Source of the DNA: Methanomicrobium sp.
GTDB taxonomy: Archaea; Halobacteriota; Methanomicrobia; Methanomicrobiales; Methanomicrobiaceae
DNA: 53,610 bases
Assembly (NCBI GenBank): GCA_017412625.1
Contig: JAFPWZ010000084.1
Location: forward strand, 1 to 53,610
Direction of reading: 5' to 3'
The notes below the pieces were generated by a model that worked only from the letters and a program-made list of their open reading frames with translations, had not been told where the DNA came from and ran no database searches. This document shows, piece after piece, positions 8,588-15,185 of the stretch. Every line of letters starts with the position of its first letter. Position 1 is the stretch's first letter. A program made the translations under genes and the position numbers.

Positions 8588-8700
8588 TCCCGCCTCCCGG
8601 ATTCGAACCGGGGACATCGCGGTAGCCGCGCAGTTGCTCGACTTCGTATCGGGCAAACCAAACTACAGCCGCGCACTCTACCAGTCTGAGTTAAGGCGGG
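8588..8700 (-). tRNA. tRNA-Tyr (GTA) with a 39-base intron
   Basis: The minus strand gives acceptor CCCGCCT/AGGCGGG with discriminator A, anticodon stem CGCGG/CCGCG and T stem CCCGG/CCGGG around TTCGAAT. The C1-G72 pair is typical of archaeal tRNA-Tyr. The anticodon loop CTGTAG-A is interrupted after the base 3' to the anticodon by an intron at 8624-8662. The junctions form a bulge-helix-bulge. CUGU of exon 1 pairs with GCGG near the intron 3' end, giving a four-pair helix. It is flanked by three-base bulges AG|U and CU|A, each cut after the second base, which is the form recognised by the archaeal splicing endonuclease. Confidence 0.96.
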
Positions 8701-9014
8701 GCTGGTGCGCTATATATGTTAAACTGATAAGGCTTTAAACGTTTTCTTTTGTAACTGCACTGCCGAAAGATTTACGCCCGAAGTCAGAAAAAACAGCACG
8801 GCGCGCAGACAAAATGAGTGCAAAATGAACGTATTTCGACCGGAAAACGAATGCCGAAAACGTGCAAAAATGAGGGTCAAAATGCGCACAAAATACGTGT
8901 AAATATACGCGTCAAAGTATGTGAAAAATGCATGAAAAATTATGGCAAAAATGCGGTTCAAAAAGCGGGTCAAAAAGTGTGCTTAAAAGCGTGTGAAAAG
9001 TATTGAAAATGTGA
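8701..9014. other. Gene-free spacer between tRNA-Tyr and prefoldin
   Basis: No convincing gene. A TTTAAAG sequence on the minus strand near 8733-8740 is a plausible TATA box for the tRNA-Tyr/tRNA-Asp transcript. The part nearest the prefoldin gene (about 8860-9005) is a run of degenerate CAAAAAGCGGGT-like units. Open frames exist on both strands here, but both consist of this repeat and have no ribosome-binding site. Confidence 0.45.
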
Positions 9015-9395
9015 TCAGTTGGCAGACGGCGGCGTACCTGCGCCTGCGCCGGCAGTGCCCTGCACCGCACTCTGAATCTGCTGCTGAAGCTGCTCGAACT
9101 TCGTCTGCAGAGTCTTTTCCTGCTTCTCGAGCGACTTTACGCGAAGCTCAAGAGTCTCGACCTTATCGTTGAGATCGGCCTCGACCGAAGCCTTGTCCTT
9201 CTGCATCATGACCGAACCGATTGTAGTGTATACAACCGCATCTTCCTTTGCCGAGGAAAGCTCCTCGATAGCCTTTCTGGCTTCCTTTGCCGCCATCTCG
9301 AAACTTGCCTTCTGCTGAAGAATTGTCTGAAGCTGCTGCTGTACCTGCTGGAGCATAGCCAGCTGATTCTGAACCTTTGGTGGTATATTATTCAT
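9015..9395 (-). CDS. pfdB: Prefoldin subunit beta
   Basis: Beta subunit of the hexameric prefoldin (GimC) chaperone, which captures unfolded proteins and passes them to the thermosome. The 126-residue protein shows the beta-type layout: an N-terminal coiled coil (residues about 4-45), a hairpin around YTTIGSVMM at 55-64, and a second coiled coil (about 70-110), then a Gly/Ala/Pro tail of about 15 residues. It overlaps the end of pcc1 by eight bases, so it is the last gene of the rpl37ae operon. This position is conserved in many euryarchaea. Confidence 0.95.
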   Translation of the reverse strand: MNNIPPKVQNQLAMLQQVQQQLQTILQQKASFEMAAKEARKAIEELSSAKEDAVVYTTIGSVMMQKDKASVEADLNDKVETLELRVKSLEKQEKTLQTKFEQLQQQIQSAVQGTAGAGAGTPPSAN

Positions 9396-9660
9396 CTCTT
9401 ATTGCCTCCTGCATCTCTTCGGAGATCTGAATTAATCTCAGCCATGTATTAAGTGCCGCACGAAGTGCCGATATATCGTCAGCCTCGACGGTCAGAACAA
9501 CCGCCCGCACATCACCCTCCTCGCTGAGCGTGACTTTCGAGGACGAACGCCCCATATCCTCGTCCTCCGGCAGAACAGCCTGCCAGATGGTCCTTGCATA
9601 CGGCGTCTCGAAACGAAAGACCGCTTTATTCTTCTTTGGGTTGCCTGAGTCTGAGGACAT
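9388..9660 (-). CDS. pcc1: KEOPS complex subunit Pcc1
   Basis: Pcc1 is the dimerising small subunit of KEOPS, which makes N6-threonylcarbamoyladenosine at position 37 of ANN-decoding tRNAs. The protein is 90 residues from MSSDSGN. The pattern KAVFRFETPYARTIWQAVLPE, a central beta strand with VEADD, then ALRAALNTWLRLI matches the family. The frame opens earlier at 9696, but the ATG at 9660 has GAAGG upstream and gives the usual length. It overlaps the end of the Brix gene by 35 bases and is followed by pfdB in the same operon. Confidence 0.9.
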   Translation of the reverse strand: MSSDSGNPKKNKAVFRFETPYARTIWQAVLPEDEDMGRSSSKVTLSEEGDVRAVVLTVEADDISALRAALNTWLRLIQISEEMQEAIRDE

Positions 9661-10033
9661 AACGCCTTCTCTGTGCGCCGTCAAAGATAAGCACATCCTG
9701 ATTATCTTCTGTTTTACAAACCTTGATATATGAACTCAGTTTATCATAAACAATTTGGTTACCCGTAACCAGACCTCTTATGAGTTCGCCCTCGCGATTC
9801 TCCACGGAATACGAGGTGAATAAGAGATCGAATACAGGTTCGTCATCGTGAAAAACTTCAATCAAAAAATATCTGCCTGATTTTGAGACAATCAGAAGAT
9901 CATCGTCCATGCCTGTAAGGTCGCCAAGTCCTGCCTTTCCCCGCGGCGAATAATGTCCGCCGAGGGAAAATGCAAGATCCTTTGAAAATGTTCTAAGGGG
10001 CGGTGCAGGTTTGCGCGAAGTGGTAACTTCCAT
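9626..10033 (-). CDS. Brix/Imp4-like ribosome biogenesis protein
   Basis: A 135-residue protein starting MEVTTSRKP. The opening VTTSRKPAPPLRTFSKDL and the GGHYSPRGKAGLGDL segment are characteristic of archaeal Brix-domain proteins related to Imp4, which act in pre-rRNA processing and ribosome assembly. It is shorter than most archaeal homologues (150-190 residues), and the C-terminal half is diverged. Its ATG follows the rpoP stop codon with no gap (TAA-ATG), and its end overlaps pcc1, so it is translated within the operon. Confidence 0.82.
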   Translation of the reverse strand: MEVTTSRKPAPPLRTFSKDLAFSLGGHYSPRGKAGLGDLTGMDDDLLIVSKSGRYFLIEVFHDDEPVFDLLFTSYSVENREGELIRGLVTGNQIVYDKLSSYIKVCKTEDNQDVLIFDGAQRRRYVLRLRQPKEE

Positions 10034-10165
10034 TTATCGGGCTTTTACAGTCTTGATACCTGCGCCACGCTCTTTGAAGAGAATGCGGTGGCCGCAGTAG
10101 GGACAGCGGACATTGATATCAATCTCCACTTTTTGTTTGCACCTTGCACACTTATAACCTGACAT
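10034..10165 (-). CDS. rpoP: RNA polymerase subunit P (Rpo12)
   Basis: A 43-residue protein, [15 protein letters not shown] through [15 protein letters not shown]. The CxxC...CxxC zinc ribbon (cysteines at 6, 9, 21 and 24) and the basic C-terminal RILFKERG are diagnostic of subunit P (eukaryotic Rpb12/Rpc10), which bridges Rpo3 and the large subunits in RNA polymerase assembly. It lies between rpl37ae and the Brix gene as in other euryarchaea. Its stop codon touches the next ATG. It is easily missed because of its size. Confidence 0.96.
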   Translation of the reverse strand: MSGYKCARCKQKVEIDINVRCPYCGHRILFKERGAGIKTVKAR

Positions 10166-10180
10166 AAATTAAGACCTCAT

Positions 10181-10471
10181 TTACTCTTTAATTAATGAAC
10201 GCTCAATTGTACGGAGTGCAACCTTAAGGTTAGGCGTCTGCGGGACGTATGCTCCGCCGGCATACTTGTATCCGCACTTCTTGCATTCCCAGATACCCGT
10301 TCCCTTTCTGGTAACGGCTTCGGTTGCGCAGTTCGGACATACGTGTTTTGCCTTTGCAATTTTCTCGACTTCGTTGACGCGTTTTCTCAGGAATCTGCCG
10401 TATCTGGGACCGAATCTGCCCGATGTTCCGACAACCCTTCCTTTTGCTCTCTGATTACTTGATTTTGCCAT
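10181..10471 (-). CDS. rpl37ae: Ribosomal protein L37Ae (eL43)
   Basis: A 96-residue large-subunit protein with the C4 zinc ribbon CPNC...CKKC (residues about 45-67) and the family signature GRFGPRYG near the N-terminus. It is the first gene of a five-gene operon (rpl37ae, rpoP, Brix, pcc1, pfdB). Its ATG lies about 30 bases after a clear TATA box, so the leader is only a few bases. In most archaea this gene follows rrp42; here the exosome genes are absent and the SBDS gene is next upstream. Confidence 0.96.
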   Translation of the reverse strand: MAKSSNQRAKGRVVGTSGRFGPRYGRFLRKRVNEVEKIAKAKHVCPNCATEAVTRKGTGIWECKKCGYKYAGGAYVPQTPNLKVALRTIERSLIKE

Positions 10472-10496
10472 TGTTTCTTAGCCCCGAATTTAGGTC

Positions 10497-10508
10497 TGTA
10501 TATATTGG
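10497..10508 (-). promoter_or_regulatory. TATA box for the rpl37ae operon
   Basis: On the minus strand CCAATATATACAG lies centred about 31 bases before the rpl37ae ATG. It implies a nearly leaderless transcript and shows that rpl37ae is transcribed separately from the SBDS gene, 142 bases upstream. Confidence 0.6.
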
Positions 10509-10613
10509 ATTTGTAACCTTATTAATTATGACTGGTTTGTTCTTTAATATTTCTTATATGATCCCCCCGAAGGCATCTTCGCATGCCGCGGGAGAGGGGG
10601 TGCGAGGGAGTTC

Positions 10614-11315
10614 TCAGTCCTGACTGAGAAGCTTTACCTCGCCGTCACCCTTTGTGAGACGGTTGACGAGGTCGAAGAATTCGCCCTGAATTCCGGCGGG
10701 AATCTTGCAAATGCATATCCATGAGCCGTCTTTCTGCCACTCGTCCTTCTCAAGCGTTGTCGCCGACGCAAGTTCGCCGTATGCCTTGGGCGCGAAGTCC
10801 GCGGGTATCTTTACGGCATAGCGCGCTTCCGCAAATTTAATCGGAATCAGCGGTCTGAGGGCTTTCATGACGTCTTTTACCTGTTCGTCGACATGCTTGA
10901 ACGGGTCTATGCTGACTCTTGCCTCCTCCATTGCCATCTCGATACGCTTCGGCGGGTGAGGAAGTTTGGTCTGCGGATTAATCGCGTTGCGCGATATGAA
11001 GGTGATAATCTGGTTGCGCTTCATCTCGACCATCTGTTTTCTCTGTTCCGCGGTCAGGTGAATCTCGCCTTTCGTGATTATACGCTGGGCTATTGTCTCG
11101 AAATCGGTCGTTCCGAAGACTTTCTTAAGGGATTCGTCCGAAGCTTTGTCGGTCTTGGATGCGTTCTCGAATACGAACAGTGCCGCAACCGCATCCTCGA
11201 TATTGATCTTTTCGCCCTGGCGTATGCGCGCCGCTTCATCGGGATCCACGAGGATCTCAAACTTCTCCCCGTGGCTCTCGAGCCTTGCCACTACTGCCTG
11301 CTCAAGAGATATCAA
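10614..11315 (-). CDS. SBDS-family ribosome maturation protein (Sdo1)
   Basis: A 233-residue SBDS protein, the archaeal relative of the Shwachman-Bodian-Diamond factor that releases the anti-association factor aIF6 from new large subunits. The N-terminal FYSH domain (residues 1-90), the three-helix central domain with [26 protein letters not shown], and the ferredoxin-like C-terminal domain (about 160-233) are all present. It begins 10 bases after the end of psmA and belongs to the same transcript. In many archaea rrp4, rrp41 and rrp42 follow directly; they do not here. A small hairpin (CGAAG-GCAT-CTTCG, 10569-10582) lies downstream. Confidence 0.94.
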   Translation of the reverse strand: MISLEQAVVARLESHGEKFEILVDPDEAARIRQGEKINIEDAVAALFVFENASKTDKASDESLKKVFGTTDFETIAQRIITKGEIHLTAEQRKQMVEMKRNQIITFISRNAINPQTKLPHPPKRIEMAMEEARVSIDPFKHVDEQVKDVMKALRPLIPIKFAEARYAVKIPADFAPKAYGELASATTLEKDEWQKDGSWICICKIPAGIQGEFFDLVNRLTKGDGEVKLLSQD

Positions 11316-11324
11316 TTTTACACC

Positions 11325-12164
11325 TCACTCTTTCTTATCGGTCTTTGATTTCTTTGCCGCCGCGTCGTTCTTCTCGGATTTATCCGCGGTCTTCGCCTTG
11401 GCGGCTTTTTCTGCTTTCTTCTCTTCTTTCTTTACGGATGCCTCGAACTTGTCAACGCAGACCTTGACCTCTTCCTTGGTCATCTTCTTGAAAGACGCGG
11501 TCTTAAGGTCTACGATGCCAATCTCGACGGTATTGACGTCGAACTTGCCTTCGGTCGCGGCATGAAGGGCCTTGAGTCCCATGGGGATTGCGTCCGAGAT
11601 AACCATCTTGTCTTTGTAGTCTTCCTCAAAGACTTTCATTACGGCCGCTCTTCCGGTTCCGATGGCGGTTGCCTTGTATTCGAGGAGAGTGCCCGACGGG
11701 TCGGTCTCGAAGAGGCGGGGCATGTCGTCGCTTACGCCCGCAATCAGGAGCGCGGTGCCGTAGGGTCTGCCGCCGCCGAACTGCGTGAGTGTCTGCATGT
11801 GATCGCAGAGTTTCTTTGAGAGTGTCTCGACGTCGATGGCTTCGTTGTATGAGACGTGGTTTATCTGCGCCTCGACTCTGGCGCGGTCGACGAGTGCCCT
11901 TGCATCTCCGACAAGTCCCGAGGATGCGACCGCGATGTGCTCGTCGATCTTGAAGATCTTCTCGATTGATGACTGTTCGAGAAGTCTGGAGCTTACGCGT
12001 TTGTCGACGATTAAGACGACGCCGTCCTTACATTTGATTCCGAGTGCCGTTGTTCCGCGCTTTACCGCTTCTCTGGCGTATTCAACCTGATATAAGCGTC
12101 CGTCAGGGCTGAACATCGTTATTGCCCTGTCGTATCCTCCCATTTGAGCGTTCATTGGTTGCAT
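11325..12164 (-). CDS. psmA: 20S proteasome subunit alpha
   Basis: The alpha subunit forms the outer, gate-forming rings of the archaeal 20S proteasome. The [24 protein letters not shown] start is the proteasome alpha signature, and the fold runs to about residue 237. A tail of about 40 residues, rich in Lys, Ala and Glu, follows and is longer than usual (family about 235-260). The start has GAGGAGT eight bases upstream and overlaps the end of rnp2 by 13 bases. A TATA box inside the rnp2 tail (12223-12234) probably gives psmA its own promoter as well as read-through from rpl15e-rnp3-rnp2. Confidence 0.96.
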   Translation of the reverse strand: MQPMNAQMGGYDRAITMFSPDGRLYQVEYAREAVKRGTTALGIKCKDGVVLIVDKRVSSRLLEQSSIEKIFKIDEHIAVASSGLVGDARALVDRARVEAQINHVSYNEAIDVETLSKKLCDHMQTLTQFGGGRPYGTALLIAGVSDDMPRLFETDPSGTLLEYKATAIGTGRAAVMKVFEEDYKDKMVISDAIPMGLKALHAATEGKFDVNTVEIGIVDLKTASFKKMTKEEVKVCVDKFEASVKKEEKKAEKAAKAKTADKSEKNDAAAKKSKTDKKE

Positions 12165-12754
12165 TGTAACTCCTCAATATCTTTTTTTGTGTAATACAAA
12201 GAATCTTGGCTTTTTATTCCATCTTTATATAAATCAATCTTTTCCCGCGAGATTATCACGGGACGATAGGAAATACCTTTTATGATTATGTCCTTTTTTG
12301 CATATAGCAGATTTGATTCTGCGCAATGCGCACCGTTCTCACTGCCCGCACTGTCCCCACGGTTCTCAAAGTTCTCACGGCTCTCAGTGTTCTCAGGGTT
12401 CTCACAGTCCGCACGGCTCTCAGCGGCGCGAATCTTCTCTTTAAGGGTGAGCACGGTTCCCGACGTTAGGACGGGACGGATTGCGCACGGCATGCCTGCG
12501 ACCGCAGTCACGGTCGAGACTGCCGCCTGAAGTTTCTTCTCGGTTCCCCGCGTGCAGCGGATTATCGCCCAGTTTCCTTCGGTGTGAACAACGCTCATTC
12601 CGATTTCGGCGGCGCCGTTATCGCCGAAGAGCGAGGCGACCGCGTCGTAAACGGCGTAATAGACCTCTTTTCCGTCCGCATCAATGCCGTGCGGGACGAT
12701 TCTGCACAGCACATAGCGTTTGTTGACCCTCAGTGTCGGCGGCAGCGCTTTCAT
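12152..12754 (-). CDS. rnp2: RNase P protein component 2 (Pop5), with a C-terminal extension
   Basis: Pop5 binds the catalytic domain of RNase P RNA together with Rpp30, and both genes are adjacent here. Residues 1 to about 112 form the expected Pop5 domain ([16 protein letters not shown], then [20 protein letters not shown]). The remaining 88 residues are unusual. Residues 118-141 are a tripeptide repeat of ENx type encoded by a 9-base repeat, and residues 142-200 are an AT-rich stretch that overlaps the psmA promoter and start. The family usually ends near 110-150 residues, so the tail looks like acquired read-through. The start overlaps the rnp3 stop as ATGA. Confidence 0.9.
   Translation of the reverse strand: MKALPPTLRVNKRYVLCRIVPHGIDADGKEVYYAVYDAVASLFGDNGAAEIGMSVVHTEGNWAIIRCTRGTEKKLQAAVSTVTAVAGMPCAIRPVLTSGTVLTLKEKIRAAESRADCENPENTESRENFENRGDSAGSENGAHCAESNLLYAKKDIIIKGISYRPVIISREKIDLYKDGIKSQDSLYYTKKDIEELQCNQ
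12223..12234 (-). promoter_or_regulatory. Probable TATA box for psmA, inside rnp2
   Basis: The minus strand reads ATTTATATAAAG about 65 bases before the psmA ATG. This predicts a start near 12203 and a leader of about 40 bases that carries the psmA Shine-Dalgarno. The site lies within the C-terminal extension of the rnp2 reading frame. Confidence 0.5.
12332..12403 (-). repeat. In-frame 9-base tandem repeat in rnp2 (8 units)
   Basis: The minus strand reads as eight 9-base units close to GAGAACNNT, encoding [21 protein letters not shown] and ENG. The unit core TGAGAAC also occurs in the intergenic array at 14521-14590. Array length is a multiple of three, so the frame is kept. Confidence 0.8.
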
Positions 12755-13572
12755 GATATATCCTCCGTGTTTCCGATGTCTTCGTCGTATTCGTCGGATT
12801 CGTCTGTTTCTTCAAGTTCGTTGAATCCATCATATTCGTTGCAGGCGGCGCTTTCATCGCATGGGCTGTCGCTCTCCGACGGCGCACCGAAATTCGACGG
12901 GTTTACGGTTACGGCATTCTGCGGGTTCAAAAGTGCCGATACGGAGTTCAACGCGGCCGCGGTCTCTTCGTCGGTCATGCCGAAGAGAGAGCAGAGATTC
13001 GAAATCTCGCGAACGCCGCGAAGCTGGGTGTAAGTCCGCGCTCCCGAGGATATCGTGAGCATAAATCCGTATTTTCTGTGGAATTTCAGTATATCGGCAT
13101 ATGCCGCGAGCGCCTTCTGCCTTGCGATGCCGCGCTTTCGAACGATGGGCGAGAGGTCGATATCGACGGCGACGGACTTCTCAAGGGCGTTTACCGCGCA
13201 GACATCGTCGAAGGCGTTTTTGGGAGCGCTGTCGATGTTTTTGAGGATATTGACTCTGCCGGACGAGAGCACGCTGCGGTTGAAGGCGTTGTCACCCGCG
13301 GTTACCGCGACAATCGGCACGGAGTCGTATTTTTTGACCTGATTCTGAAAATCTTTGAAGTTTTCGGCTTTTATGACCGCGCCACGCACAATCTCGACGC
13401 CGTATACATTGAAGACCGTCATGCCGGCGAACTCTTTCGGAGTCGCGGCTTTAAAATCCGCGTTTGAGCAGACGAGTCGTGAAAATCCGAGATATTTTGC
13501 TTCGAGAGCCATTCGGCGCAGCGACGAACTGCCGAGCGGATACGCAAAGACACAGGCGTCTGATACTGTCAT
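12751..13572 (-). CDS. rnp3: RNase P protein component 3 (Rpp30)
   Basis: Rpp30 is a TIM-barrel protein of the PHP-like superfamily that pairs with Pop5 in archaeal RNase P. From MTVSDACVF the protein has 273 residues: the barrel (about 1-210) with VDIDLSPIVRKRGIARQKAL and MLTISSGARTYTQLRG near its end, then an acidic tail of about 60 residues. The open frame extends 32 codons further upstream, but that part reads unlike Rpp30 and has no ribosome-binding site, so the internal ATG at 13572 is preferred. It ends in a 4-base overlap with rnp2 and follows rpl15e by 137 bases. Confidence 0.9.
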   Translation of the reverse strand: MTVSDACVFAYPLGSSSLRRMALEAKYLGFSRLVCSNADFKAATPKEFAGMTVFNVYGVEIVRGAVIKAENFKDFQNQVKKYDSVPIVAVTAGDNAFNRSVLSSGRVNILKNIDSAPKNAFDDVCAVNALEKSVAVDIDLSPIVRKRGIARQKALAAYADILKFHRKYGFMLTISSGARTYTQLRGVREISNLCSLFGMTDEETAAALNSVSALLNPQNAVTVNPSNFGAPSESDSPCDESAACNEYDGFNELEETDESDEYDEDIGNTEDIS

Positions 13573-13709
13573 TGTAATATAATTATTGAAAAAGAGCAAT
13601 GAATCTTTGTTTCTGGCGGGAATATCCTGCCCGAGTTGCGTTGAGAAGTGATATGACCGATTTCGCAAAAGGATATCGGAGGATTTCCGATACCTTCGCG
13701 GAATTATTT

Positions 13710-14300
13710 TTACTTTCCTCTGTTCTGGTTGGAACGGATGCTCGGGCGGGTGTGCTCGGTTCCCGTGCCTCTCTTGCGCATTCCGCGTCCTTTAATGCCG
13801 GCGCTTGTGCGTCCGCGCTCTGCACGTCCGGTGTTCTTGTTGGACGAGAACCATGAGAGGTGAGCGTCCGACTTGATTGCCGGGTGGTTGCCGTCGACGA
13901 GGATGACTTCATACCATTTGGATCTTCCGTCTTCTCCGACCCAGTAGGAGTTGAGAACTTCGAGGTTGGTGTATCTGCGTGATGCACGCTCTTCCGCCAT
14001 TCTCTGAATGCTCTTTCCCATTGTGTTGCGGCGCATTCCCATGCGTGCCGTGCGGCGACCGCGGATGTATCTCGACTTCCTGCGTCCGCCGCGGCGAACC
14101 TTTACACGCACTACGATGATTCCCTGCTTTGCGCGGTATCCGAGGCTGCGTGCCCTGTCGATCCTTGTCGGTCTCTCGACACGGGTCATGCTGCCTTCTT
14201 TACGCCATTCCTGCATTCTGCTCCAGAGCAGACCTTTTACTTCAGTTTTGTCCGGGCATTTCCATGCGTCGCGGACGTAGCTGTACATTGATCTTGACAT
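13710..14300 (-). CDS. rpl15e: Ribosomal protein L15e (eL15)
   Basis: A 196-residue basic large-subunit protein; [32 protein letters not shown] and [21 protein letters not shown] are family signatures. It is the first gene of the cluster with RNase P and proteasome genes. AGGTGA lies eight bases before the ATG. A TATA-like sequence near 14408-14419 implies a leader of roughly 85-90 bases, within which a two-tier hairpin can form (14367-14395). Confidence 0.96.
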   Translation of the reverse strand: MSRSMYSYVRDAWKCPDKTEVKGLLWSRMQEWRKEGSMTRVERPTRIDRARSLGYRAKQGIIVVRVKVRRGGRRKSRYIRGRRTARMGMRRNTMGKSIQRMAEERASRRYTNLEVLNSYWVGEDGRSKWYEVILVDGNHPAIKSDAHLSWFSSNKNTGRAERGRTSAGIKGRGMRKRGTGTEHTRPSIRSNQNRGK

Positions 14301-14366
14301 TGGTATTTCACCTAAAAGGTTCAGCCGAATTTTATTTGGGCCACATTCCTTTGTTAACCGTTCTTC

Positions 14367-14395
14367 GGGTATTCCGCACGGATGCGGAGGTTACC
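14367..14395 (-). promoter_or_regulatory. Possible structured leader before rpl15e
   Basis: On the minus strand GGGTA and TACCC enclose an inner stem CCGCA/TGCGG with tetraloop TCCG. The hairpin lies about 70 bases before the rpl15e ATG and just after the presumed TATA box, so it would be at or near the 5' end of the mRNA. A role such as r-protein feedback control is only a guess. Confidence 0.3.
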
Positions 14396-14407
14396 CTCAA
14401 AGGTTCT

Positions 14408-14419
14408 TTACATATTGGA
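14408..14419 (-). promoter_or_regulatory. Candidate TATA box for rpl15e
   Basis: The minus strand reads ATCCAATATGTAAAG around this position, a reasonable archaeal BRE/TATA match. It is the best candidate upstream of the L15e-RNase P-proteasome cluster. Confidence 0.4.
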
Positions 14420-14520
14420 TCTTGTATGCAAAAAAGGTTTGGTATGTTCGGATATTGATTAAGAGATATTTTGAGAGATTTTGAGAGATTTCAAGAGATT
14501 ATGCGGGTTTTTATTGCCGC

Positions 14521-14590
14521 TTCTCACTTTTAAGTTCTCAGTTTTAAGTTCTCACTTTTCAGTTCTAATTTATCAGTTCTGATTTATCAG
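14521..14590. repeat. Five-unit 14-base tandem repeat
   Basis: The plus strand contains five back-to-back 14-base units: TTCTCACTTTTAAG, TTCTCAGTTTTAAG, TTCTCACTTTTCAG, TTCTAATTTATCAG and TTCTGATTTATCAG, followed by a partial sixth. The array ends three bases from the moaC stop codon. Next to it, 14464-14500 carries a 10-base GAGAGATTTT repeat. It is not CRISPR because there are no spacers. Confidence 0.85.
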
Positions 14591-14593
14591 TTC

Positions 14594-15064
14594 TCAGTTC
14601 TTCTCTTTTCTGATGACGTGGATGTCCTCTATGCCGGTTACGGGATACTGACCGTTCTCGTCCTTTTCGGCGGATTTTACCATGTCCCAGATTGTGAGAA
14701 GTGCAATCGAGACACCCGTAAGCGCTTCCATCTCGACGCCTGTCTTGCCGTAGGTCTTGACCGTGCAGGTTGCTTCGATGCAGTTTTCGTCGGCGATGTC
14801 CTCAAAATCAACGGAGACGCCGCCGATGGGCAGCGGGTGACACATGGGTATGAGGTCTGAGGTTCGCTTTACGCCCTGTATCGCGGCAACGCGTGCGGTT
14901 GCAAGGACGTTTCCTTTTACAACCGTTCCTTCGCGGATTGCCTTCATTGTCTCTTCGCGCAGGTATATTCTGCCGGCGGCGACCGCCAGCCTGTTTACGT
15001 CGGTCTTTTGGGTGACGTCGACCATATACGCCTTGTCGTCTTTTATGTGTGTGAATTCTGCCAT
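14594..15064 (-). CDS. moaC: Cyclic pyranopterin monophosphate synthase MoaC
   Basis: MoaC converts the cyclised GTP product of MoaA into cyclic pyranopterin monophosphate for molybdopterin, needed by the W/Mo formylmethanofuran dehydrogenase and formate dehydrogenase of methanogens. The 156-residue protein carries [25 protein letters not shown] and DMVKSAEKD, all MoaC signatures. The start MAEFTHI has GGAG six bases upstream; an upstream TTG in the same frame is not favoured. It stands alone, with nnr 121 bases upstream on the same strand. Confidence 0.95.
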   Translation of the reverse strand: MAEFTHIKDDKAYMVDVTQKTDVNRLAVAAGRIYLREETMKAIREGTVVKGNVLATARVAAIQGVKRTSDLIPMCHPLPIGGVSVDFEDIADENCIEATCTVKTYGKTGVEMEALTGVSIALLTIWDMVKSAEKDENGQYPVTGIEDIHVIRKEKN

Positions 15065-15185
15065 GGTTACTCCGGGTTTATTCAAAAGTTATCTCTAATT
15101 TGTGCTTATATTGCATATAGCTTGCATATGACTTACAGTATGTTGCTTTTTTGTTTCGCATTTTTTGCTTCGCATGATTCCCGCA

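Noticed and set aside
8719-8973. Small open frames on both strands between tRNA-Tyr and pfdB
   Set aside because: They are made of repeat-like sequence, overlap each other on opposite strands and have no ribosome-binding site.
10569-10582. Hairpin after the SBDS gene as a terminator
   Set aside because: The stem is only five pairs with no following T-run on the transcript strand, so it is too weak to call.
13573-13668. N-terminal extension of Rpp30 by 32 residues
   Set aside because: The added residues do not resemble the family, and the internal ATG gives the expected N-terminus.
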